20,772 bases of DNA, taken from NCBI GenBank assembly GCA_009602735.1, contig WELA01004045.1, positions 1 through 20,772 of the forward strand, written 5' to 3'. How positions within the stretch are numbered: the stretch's first letter is position 1; every line of letters starts with the position of its first letter. Positions 8,694-16,800 of this stretch are shown here, one piece after another. The translations under genes and the position numbers were made by a program. The notes under the pieces are model-generated. The model saw only the letters and a program-made list of their open reading frames with translations. It ran no database searches and had not been told where the DNA came from. Source of the DNA: Mesotaenium endlicherianum. Its lineage: Eukaryota; Streptophyta; Zygnematophyceae; Zygnematales; Mesotaeniaceae.

Positions 8694-11600
8694 ATGAATT
8701 TTGAACTGCGGGCAGCACAGCAGAAGTACGAGCGGGATCAGAAGGAACGGAAGGAGAGGGCCAAACAGAAAGCCGAGAGAGAAAGAAAGGCAAGAGAGGA
8801 TGCCTCGAAACGGAAACAAGCTATTGAAGAAGCGCAGAGGATCAGAAGGCTTGAAGAGTCTGCCCAAGCAGAAGCGGTCAGTGCCTCATGCCAACACATA
8901 ATATAATGCTCGCTTTTCTCTCCAGTTTTCGCTGCAAGCCGTTGTAATCACTGCACCTCCTTAACTTGCATATAAATAGCTTAGCAACCCGATTGGTCAA
9001 CGTGGGGTTTTCCTCTTGCTCGATTTGTTTATATACAGCTTTGCATCCTATATACTCAACACTGCAGTCATGGCAGCTGCGATTTGTACACAAGATTAGT
9101 GTGTGGAGCTGTTTAGAACCCGCCATCAATGTGCACACACGTGTCCCATATGCCACGGTCCTTATCATGGTACATCACTCCGGGTGCTTTTATCTAGCAG
9201 CATGACTATGAGGGAGAGGGGTAGCAAATACGTGTTGTGAATGCGGTTTGCTGCTTGAGAAAATAGCAGATAGGCCTGCTCTTGCGTTTTCTTTTGTGCT
9301 CTTCATACACCACCAATTACTGCTGGCGGCTGGTAGATGTTGTCACCAGCTGCTCCGGTGCCTTCTTTGGCATACAAGCAATAGAAGAGCTATTAGATTG
9401 GCCTGCTCCAAGGCTGGTACCTCATGCTCGGGCTGCTCCTTATTGGCTCTGGCTCTGTTAAGAATGACATGTGACTCCCTTGTCCTGAGCTTTCATTTGC
9501 TCCTCAACCTGCTGCCTGCTCATCAACAAGCGTAGGGAGCTTCCTCAAACCACCCATGTTTTTCAGGAAAAGAAAGCACAAGAAAGAAGATGCGTAAGTA
9601 GTAGTATGCAGCACCTCAATGTGCCCACAGGTGTGTGTGTGTGTGTGTGTGTGTATGTATGCTGTGTGTGTGCGGGTATCTTTGTGCGTGTAGGTGAAGG
9701 TGAAACACGAGGTGGACGTTGAGAGGGGCGGAGGAGTTGTCTTCAGCCGCACACTGGAGGCATTTCCTCTGGCAACAGGAGGAGGAGGAGGGGGAGACGG
9801 CGGAAAAGTTACGCTCCCCGACGCCATGCTGGCAGAGCTCTCCCAGCTGGACGTGCTGGACAAGGGCCCCATGATCTTTGAGCTCTCGTGGTCTCCCCCC
9901 GCTGGGAACGCCAGCAGGGATGGCCACGTCAGCAGGGCCTTAGTTGTTCCTCCTTTCAAGACCGATGCTAAGAACGCTAACGGCAATGCTGACATGATCG
10001 ATGAGGGCGAGCGCGTGGGTGAGAGGAGGGGGCTTGCTGCCGCCGAGGGGAGCTCTTTGGGTCCCTCCCAGGGCACGCCAGGTGGCGCAAGGGTCTCGAC
10101 GCACGCAGGCGTGCTGGAGTTCACGGCGGGCTCTGACCGAGTGGGCGTCCCCCCCCACGTGGCGCGTAACCTCCGCCTGCCAGGTGGCGGGCTGCCCTGG
10201 CCCCCCGTCCGGGTCACGTACGTGCGCCTCCCCCGCGCCACCTACGCAAAGCTGCAGCAGCAGGCAACGCCACCTCAGCAGGAGCAGCAGCAGCAGCCTC
10301 AGCAGGAACAGCAGCAGCAGGAGCTGGACGAGGGCTTGGACTTTGCCGACGTGCCCAACCACAAGGCGGTGCTGGAGGCGCACCTGCGCGCGCACACGGC
10401 GCTCACGGAGGGCGACCTGCTCGTGGTTGCGCACGGGGGCGAGCTCTACCCCCTCCGTGTGCTGGAGCTGCGGCCAGCTGGCGCAGCGTCGCTCATCGAC
10501 ACTGACATGGAGGTGGACGTCGTCCCGCCGCTGCCGCCGCCCCACCAGCGCCGCCCGCCAGCACCAGGTGCCAGAGCCGCAGGGGCCGTCCCCACCGGCC
10601 GCGCCAGCGGCCCCTCCCTCTCCTCCTCCTCCTCCTCCTCCTCGAAGGCGCTGGTGCCCCTGCAGATCGGGCAGCCGCAGGAGGGCGCCGTGTCTGAGGG
10701 CCACTTCCGCTTCTTCAAGCTGGCGGTGGACGAGGTCCTGGCCAAGGCCGTGGCTGCGGGCGACGTTGACGTCCTCCTCCAGCTGGACGTCAGAGAGGGC
10801 TCTGGTGCTGCAGGTGCTGGCGCCGGCGCAACTGCCGGTGCGGGCGCGGGTGCCGGTGCGGGTGCCAGTGCGAGTGCGGGCCTCAGGGCTGGTGACAGTG
10901 CCGGAGCTGGTGCCAGAGCTGCTGCCGGGGCTGGTGCCGAGGCTGGCGGGGGGGCCGATGCCGACATGTACGTGGCGGCGCACCCGGTGCTGTACCCGTC
11001 GCAGCAGCAGCACCTATACGCCAGCCACGACGCCGCGGGCTCCAAGTCCATCTGCCTCTCCGCCACCACCACCACCAGCGGCAGCGGCAGCGGCAGCGGC
11101 AGCGGCAGCGGCAGCCCCGGCGCACCGCCCTTCCCCGGCGCGGGCGTGTACAGCGTGGGCGTGTACGGCTACCGGGGCACGGCTGCTTTTCGGCTGCTGG
11201 CGGAGGTCCGCCCCAGGAAGGGGGAGGGGTCCCAGCAGCAGCAGCAGCAGCAGGGCCAGAGGCTTGGGGGGGGTGGCTCGAGCCTGGCCCCATCCGGAGG
11301 CTCGGGAGCGGGTGGGGCGGCTGCAGGCACGGCGCACGCGCCCGGCGGAGCTGCTTTGGGTATGTACTCTCTATTGTCCACGCCGTCGTCGTCTGTCTGA
11401 ATGCGCGAATTTGTTGAGCTGCACTGACGCTGATGATCGGGGCGATCCCTGGCTGTTGTTGCGTCTGCCGGGGAATGGGCAGTTGGTCCGGACCCGGGCA
11501 GGAAGGGATGGGTAGCCTTCACATTGCGGGCCATTGCGTGCAGGGTGCGGAAGGCCTGCTGGTGTCGTCACGCCTCTGGTGTTGCTCTTTTTTGGTGTCT

Positions 11601-14600
11601 GTTTGGGCATGTGGCTGCTGGCGATCATTGCCGGCGGCGTAGCCTTACAATCTCCGCGTCTCTGCTGACTGGGGCTGACTCGTGACTGAGTCGCAAGGAG
11701 GGCCAGGTTGGGTTTTGCCCGTTCTTCTGTCATTTTCCTGCAATATACTTTCCGTTTGGTATTCTGGCGTGGATACTTCTTTCGTCTTCCAAGCTGCAAT
11801 CAAGTCCTTTCTTGAACCATATTAGCACCGGAGGCCACAGGCGGGTTCTGCTCTTCACAATACGTGGGTCATTTGTAGCCACCTTCTGATAGACAAACGT
11901 GGGCCCCACATATATGCGCCCTTTCTAAACCTATATTGGGGTCATTTTCATGCCGCGTTTCGCATTCAAAACCTCCCCCGGGGAGACAGTTCCTCTCCCG
12001 GAAGTGTCCCTGCTGATCTTCAGCAGAAGCCTCCTCGTGGGGCTGGGTGCACCCATGTCTTCGCGCACACCTGCAGTTGTCACGAATTGGAGGGCTTGTC
12101 AGTAGCCTCTACCTGCAAGCAAACATTCTATGGGGCCCAGTGGACTGTGGCAGCCGAATGCCCCTTACTGTGCTTCCGCTCAGAAACAACCTCATCCAGT
12201 GCTCTGCCGCCCTATTGCTTGTGTTATCGGTTGTCGACAGGTGTCGGCCAGGCAGCGAACAGCCCAGCAGCGGGCTTTGTCGAGTGCGCAAACTGTCGGC
12301 AGCTCGTCCCTGAGAGGACGGCGGCGCTGCACGAGGCGTACTGCCGGCGCCACAACGTGCCATGTGGCTTCCCGGGGTGCGGTGCGGTGCTCAGGCGGGA
12401 GGACCAGGGGAGCCACGCGCACTGCGGCGTGTGCGGACGCGTGATGGCGAGCGACCAGGTGGCGAAGCACGAGGCCGTCGCCCACCAGCTGCTGGCGTGC
12501 GCGTGCGGCGCATCTCTCGAAATGAGCGACATGGTCCGCCCGCCCGCCCGCCCGCCCGCCCGCCGGCCACTCAACCCGGCTGTCAGGCTGTCTACGGGCC
12601 ACTCAACCAGGTTGTCCGTTGACCAGCCAGGCAGGCAGGCAGTCAGGCCACAGGTAGGTAGGCAGGCTGGCAGGCGGGCGGGCAGGTGGTCAGGCAGACA
12701 GGTAGACCTCTGATCAGCCAGTCATCCAGTCAGCCAGGCATGCAGACAGTTGGGCAAGCTGGCAGGTTATCAAGCAGGCAGGCAGGCGAGCAGGCGAGCA
12801 AAGTGGTCAGGCTATTGGTCACCAGCTGGTCAGCCAGCCAGCAAGCTGAGCAGTAGGGCAGCTTGGCTGTCTGCATTGCATGGCTGTGTCAGCAGTTCGG
12901 GCGGACTTTCTGTCCTCAAGAGTGAGTGCCCGTGAGTGGCTGCATATGTCTCTGTGTGTGTGTGTGGGTGGTGTGTCTGCATGTGTTGATTTTGTGTTTG
13001 CCGAGAATCGCTATCTCCTCCAAGTACAACCTCCCTTGTGAGAAGACCTGCCTAAACGCGCCAGCAAGTCACCGCGTGGGTCTGTGGGGAAGGGTCCCGG
13101 GAGGGGATGCAACTTGCTACCGCCACTGCCACCACTTAACAGCTGGTCCTTGCTTTGATGCTAATGCTAGGGGTGCCTGCCTGCCTGCCTACCTGCCACC
13201 TGTCCCGGCCTGGCCCTGGAGGCTCAAGATAGACTGTGCCTGCGGGGGGNCCCGCCCGCCCGCCTGCCTGCATGCATGTGTCTCCACTCTCCTGCCTGTC
13301 TGCTCCCCCACCCCTTCATTGCGCTGCTGTGCTGGGCTTGCTGTGGTGTGGTGTCCAGCTGTGCGGATGTAGCTTGGCGTGCGATCTGCCCGCAGCATCA
13401 CGGATGGAAACGTGGGGCAGGCCTCTTTCATTCCTCTAGCCCTGTGGCTTTTGCTTTTGAAGCTTTGGTTGCGTTCTCTGCTTGGGCTTGACCCCAGAGT
13501 CTTTTAGTCTATCTGCGGCCCTCGTGGCGATGGCGTAGCAGCTGGGAGGCTGGGCCAAGTAGGAAACTCTTGCTTCAGACAGCAACAACGCGAGGCTGTG
13601 TGAGCGACAGCAGTTGAGGCACCCTGAGTCACTTGAGGCCGTGGCTGTCAGTCGTGGCATAGCTTGCGTCACGTTGTCCCCTTCCACCAGCAGCAGGAAG
13701 ATTGAAAAAAGATATGGTATTTCAGTGACTTTCATAGCAACCTTACGATACGGCCAAGGCACTGGCATCAGCCAGCAGGCAGACTGACGTAGCGGCGGCA
13801 GCAGCGGCAGCAGCAGCATCAGCAGCAGGAGTCTCATCTCTTGGAGCCTTTCTTGCCTTCCCCACTTGTGCATGATTGAGGATGCGTCCAGATTTTCCGC
13901 TCATCCATTCACGCACTTACTCGCTCCCTCTGCTTCTGCTTCTGCTTCTGCTTGCGCGTGCACGCAGGTGAAGCACAAGGCGTACAGCTGCCCCCTGCGC
14001 ACGATCACCTGCGGCTTCTGCGGGGGGCTCGTGCCGGCGCAGGGCGAGGCGCGCAACGCCCGCGATCGCCTGCGTGGCCTCACGGAGCACGAGAGTCAGT
14101 GCGGCTCGCGCACGGCGCCGTGCGACACCTGTTACCGCGCCGTGATGCTCAAGGAGCTCCAGCTGCACAGGGAGGCAGTCCACGGCGTCGGCCGAGAGCC
14201 CTCGCCGCTGGGAGCAGGCGCGCAGCAGCAGCCGCCAGTGCGCATGCACGCGACCCCGCCCCCAGCAGCGGCCATGAGCCAGCTGTCATCGCAGGCGGGT
14301 AGTGTCGCGGCCAGCCTTGCCTGCCCTGTGTGCGAGCAGGTGTTTGGTGGGGGCGATGCGGAGCGCCGACTGAACGCGCACTTGGACGAGACACACTTCA
14401 GCGAAGCAGCCTTGAGGGAAGAGTTGGAGCCCCCAGGCATGGCTGCTGCGATGGACATAGATGGGTCAGCACCAGCTGCCGCTGGATTGGCAGCGGCAGC
14501 AGCGCCAGCAGGAGTGAGCGAGATAGACGCAGCGGGCTTGCCGGAGGAGCTTCCTGTCTTCCGAGAGGCTGGACAGGGACGAGGAGGGGACAACAGCGAG

Positions 14601-14729
14601 AGGGAAGCTGGCGGGCTTCAAGAGACTCCTGCTGGGTTTAGAGCCACCCTGAGGGTTGAGTGTCCCATCTGTCGGGTGTCACTTCACAGCGAGCGCGATC
14701 TGAGTGCACATTTTGACCTAGTGCACTGA
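8694..14729 (+). CDS. UFD1-family ubiquitin-pathway protein with TRAF-type and C2H2/UBZ-like zinc fingers, 5 exons, complete
   Basis: Exons 8694-8876, 9567-9593, 9694-11359, 12241-12533 and 13968-14729; joins are phase 0, 0, 1 and 0, giving 976 residues. UFD1 proteins act with the p97/Cdc48 segregase on ubiquitylated clients. Residues 1-70 form a Lys/Arg/Glu-rich helix like the N terminus of plant PRLI-interacting factor K. Residues 82-345 are the UFD1 double-psi barrel: GVVFSRTLEAFPL, VLEFTAGSDRVGVPPHVARN, VPNHKAVLEAHLRAH, LLVVAHGGELYPLRVLELRP. Residues 405-575 are a beta-sandwich (GHFRFFKLAVDEVL, MYVAAHPVLYPS, GVYSVGVYGYRGTAAFRLL). Cys/His-rich TRAF-type fingers run from 641 to about 800 (CANCRQLVPERTAALHEAYC, HCGVCGRVM, LTEHESQCGSRTAPCDTC). 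Two further fingers follow: CPVC...HLDETH (842-866) and CPIC...HFDLVH (955-976). Low-complexity Q, S, GA and GS runs fill the loops. The exon 4 donor (ATG then GTCCGC) is weak but forced by phase and by homology. It diverges from the methyltransferase gene. Confidence 0.92.
9567..9593 (+). other. 27-nt microexon (exon 2 of the UFD1-family gene)
   Basis: This stretch encodes EKKAQERRC in phase 0. It is preceded by a pyrimidine-rich acceptor (tgtttttcag) and followed by a perfect donor (gtaagt). It continues the charged helix from exon 1, which ends EESAQAEA, into exon 3, which begins VKVKHEVDVERGG. Plant homologues have extra helical residues at this point, which a direct exon 1-exon 3 join would lack. 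The exon is inferred from splice signals, phase and homology, not from transcript data. Confidence 0.78.
9631..9669. repeat. (GT)12 and flanking GT-rich repeat in 100-nt UFD1 intron 2
   Basis: A perfect 24-base GT run at 9631-9654 continues into tatgtatgctgtgtgtgtg. It directly follows a cryptic acceptor CCCACAG (9624-9630) and lies between the microexon donor (9594) and the used acceptor (9693). Confidence 0.93.
10252..10323 (+). repeat. CAG/Gln-rich repeat inside the UFD1 domain
   Basis: In-frame CAG repeats encode a Q/P/E-rich stretch (LQQQATPPQQEQQQQ onward) between TYAKLQ and DFADVPNHK. Plant relatives have only a few residues there, so this is a loop expansion. Confidence 0.85.
10806..10953 (+). 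repeat. Gly-Ala repeat (GGTGCN)n inserted in the beta-sandwich domain
   Basis: Hexanucleotide-like GGTGCN/GGCGCN units encode GA dipeptides with some S, R and T, about 48 residues long. They sit between LQLDVREG and DADMYVAAHPVLYPS. In plant homologues these blocks are almost adjacent. Confidence 0.85.
11076..11114 (+). repeat. (GGCAGC)n encoding Gly-Ser repeat
   Basis: A pure hexanucleotide run encodes (GS)n in a loop between SICLSATTTT and GVYSVGVYGY. A nearby CAG run (11232-11254) encodes seven Gln after the last beta strand. Confidence 0.88.
12534..13967 (+). repeat. UFD1 intron 4: degenerate tetranucleotide repeat field
   Basis: The 1,434-nt intron opens with a (CCCG)n run (12536-12564), then about 230 bases of drifting CAGG/CAGC/CAGT tetramers (12620-12850), a GT run (12953-12964), TGCC repeats (13173-13196) and CCCG/CCTG (13251-13270). 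It ends with a (TGCTTC)n pyrimidine tract (13931-13952) before the acceptor. An ambiguous base N sits at 13250. No open frame of interest was found. Confidence 0.85.
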
Positions 14730-16682
14730 GTAACAGCTCCTCAAGGAGTTGGCTGTGTTGGGTTATCCCGTATTCTGCTACACCAAGCATGTATGTTAGT
14801 GTAGCCCCACAGAGGAGGATTAGTTCAGGCATCTGCTAGAAGTGCTCGTGAATTTTTCTGTATAGCTGTAGTGATGCTTGATCACACCAAGTCAGAGACT
14901 CTGAAGTAAAGATTTTGAAAGTCAATCAAATCTTTTGTCTCATATGGTAGTCATCGTCACTTTCTCATGTCCCTCACCACACTTGAAAGCAGCCACTGAT
15001 ACTAGTCAATATACAACTTTGTGGATAAATTGTCGGTGTATGACATCCGGGAAGTCTCGTTCCTACCCCATCTTCAATGAATGAACTTTGGCCCCCCATG
15101 CCCTCACATCGGTTTGTTGTTCTTTTTCCCTAGCCATAGTACTAGAGCGCAACTTGCCTAGCTGGGGTAAACAATTAGAACAGAGCCTAATTAGTCAATT
15201 CTTGCAGCAAGCATACGCAAGGCATGAGTTAGTAATATTTCGTCTTGTGTTGCTTCTGAGTTAGGTGATATCGATATGCATAATGTCAAATTTCAGCCAA
15301 CAGCGTTACTCCTACGCCTATTAGTTCCAGTTTGCATGATGTGCATTTACCTCCTCACCCATAGCACAGAAGGCACGCAGCCAGTTAAGCACGCATGTGA
15401 CATTATGATATGACTTACAGTTGGTAATTTGCACGAGGTGCAGTATTCCTTTCTGACTCTCCCTCCCTTAGTATCCATTTCATCATTTTCTCATAGTACT
15501 CGTCGTTCATTATTATTATTTATCACTATACTTCAGAGGGTGTGCATGTGGGACCCCTAATGGCACTCCCCCATAGCTTTGGAAAAGTGCAAGGGGTATA
15601 GCACATCCAACCACCTCGGAGTCATGTTTTATTAAACGGCACGTGTCCAACAGTATTGACGAGGCCTACAACAAGCAAAGGGGCAATGAAGACCCAACCA
15701 AATACCAGACTATGATCTTGCAAGTTGTTCAAAAGTGGTAGGTCCAGTTGTACTCTGCGACTTAATACAGAACTTCCTGTGCATAGAACATCGGACACAA
15801 GAGTTCTAAGCGGCACTTATTGCCTCGTGATTTGCCATGTCCTCAAATGCTGAAAACACTTGAAATATGAAGGCCTTAGCAGTGTGACACCATTAGTAAA
15901 ACATGTACTCATATGGAAAGGTCAACAAGGACTCATATTGCCTGATAAACGAGCAGTCTGCCAAATGTCTCTTCCAGTAACAACTGTGGGGTGTCATGGA
16001 GAGGAATAATGGACTGATCGTGCCCGCTAGGCTGATAGCTGTTTCGAGAGCAGGAAGGTTGAGCTAGGCTTAGTACGCGGATATAGTCTCCTTGAGGTCG
16101 GTTGGCAGAGCCACTGCAGCGCGTTCCTAGTGACCTGGTAAATACACAATCTCACAAAATGAACCTACCAATCACTGGGACAAAACCATGCACATATGTG
16201 TGCATATGCGCACGCATGCACTTGCCTAAGATTGGTGTCACCTCAGTCTAAGTTACCAAGTTGAGTTAGTCTTCCCGTGACTTGCCAAGCTTGCTTAAGC
16301 AAAGCAAAAATCCTAGTGGCCTATTGGTTCTCTGAAAGCATGCCTCGCCTTTATTCCTCACGGAACACAGGTCTCCAGGACAGTCATGCCACAGAAAGAC
16401 CTTCCTACACTTCTGTACACATTTCCTACTATGCATGTTGTGCTTATTATACACACCCCCTGTGCTAGGAGCTATAGGGGGCTATTATTCACGACACTTG
16501 GAAGAACCATCACCCAGAAGGGAAACAGTCATCTCTGATCTTATTAGCAGCTCAACATTAGTGCCAAGCCTTGCCCTCCTCATGATGCACATCAACTATG
16601 TCGGGAGGGCTCTAGTGCGCCTCCTCCTTCGACACACCACTCTCAAGCTCCCCCTCGCAGTGGCTACTGCCACCACAAGCCT
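14730..16682. other. Convergent intergenic spacer between the UFD1-family and DUF900 genes
   Basis: This holds the 3' flanks of both genes. It is AT-richer than the exons on either side. The small open frames (for example 15622-15816 minus, hydrophobic) match nothing I recognise. A 35-base alternating purine-pyrimidine tract lies at 16187-16221. No convincing RNA gene was seen. Confidence 0.6.
16187..16221. repeat. Alternating purine-pyrimidine tract (Z-DNA-prone)
   Basis: 35 consecutive bases alternate purine and pyrimidine, containing cacatatgtgtgcatatgcg and cacgcatgcac. It lies in the convergent spacer about 460 bases past the DUF900 stop codon. Confidence 0.85.
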
Positions 16683-16800
16683 TCAGGGCGTCACAGGTGT
16701 CACAGTCACAGGAGGTGTCACAGGAGTGCCAGGCGTCCCAGGCGTCTGGGACCCAGGTGTCCCAGGGGTCCCAGGCGTCACTGGGAGCGTGAGCGTCTCC
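16683..16800 (-). repeat. 9-nt minisatellite encoding Pro-Gly-Thr repeats at the DUF900 C terminus
   Basis: Units such as CCTGGGACC/CCTGGCACT on the minus strand encode TPGTPGTPG and TPGTPGTPVTP. The repeat runs to the stop codon of the hydrolase gene. Confidence 0.85.

Noticed and set aside
9940-11013. Long minus-strand open frame (357 residues) opposite UFD1 exon 3
   Set aside because: It is Arg/Leu-rich with no domain and mirrors GC-rich coding sequence on the other strand. The plus-strand frame has clear UFD1 homology.
10001-11515. 504-residue plus-strand frame overlapping UFD1 exon 3
   Set aside because: It is an Arg/Ser/Pro-rich shifted-frame shadow of the real exon with no conserved motif.
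15622-15816. Small hydrophobic minus-strand frame
   Set aside because: 64 residues with one hydrophobic stretch but no homology or context; within chance expectation for AT-richer spacer.
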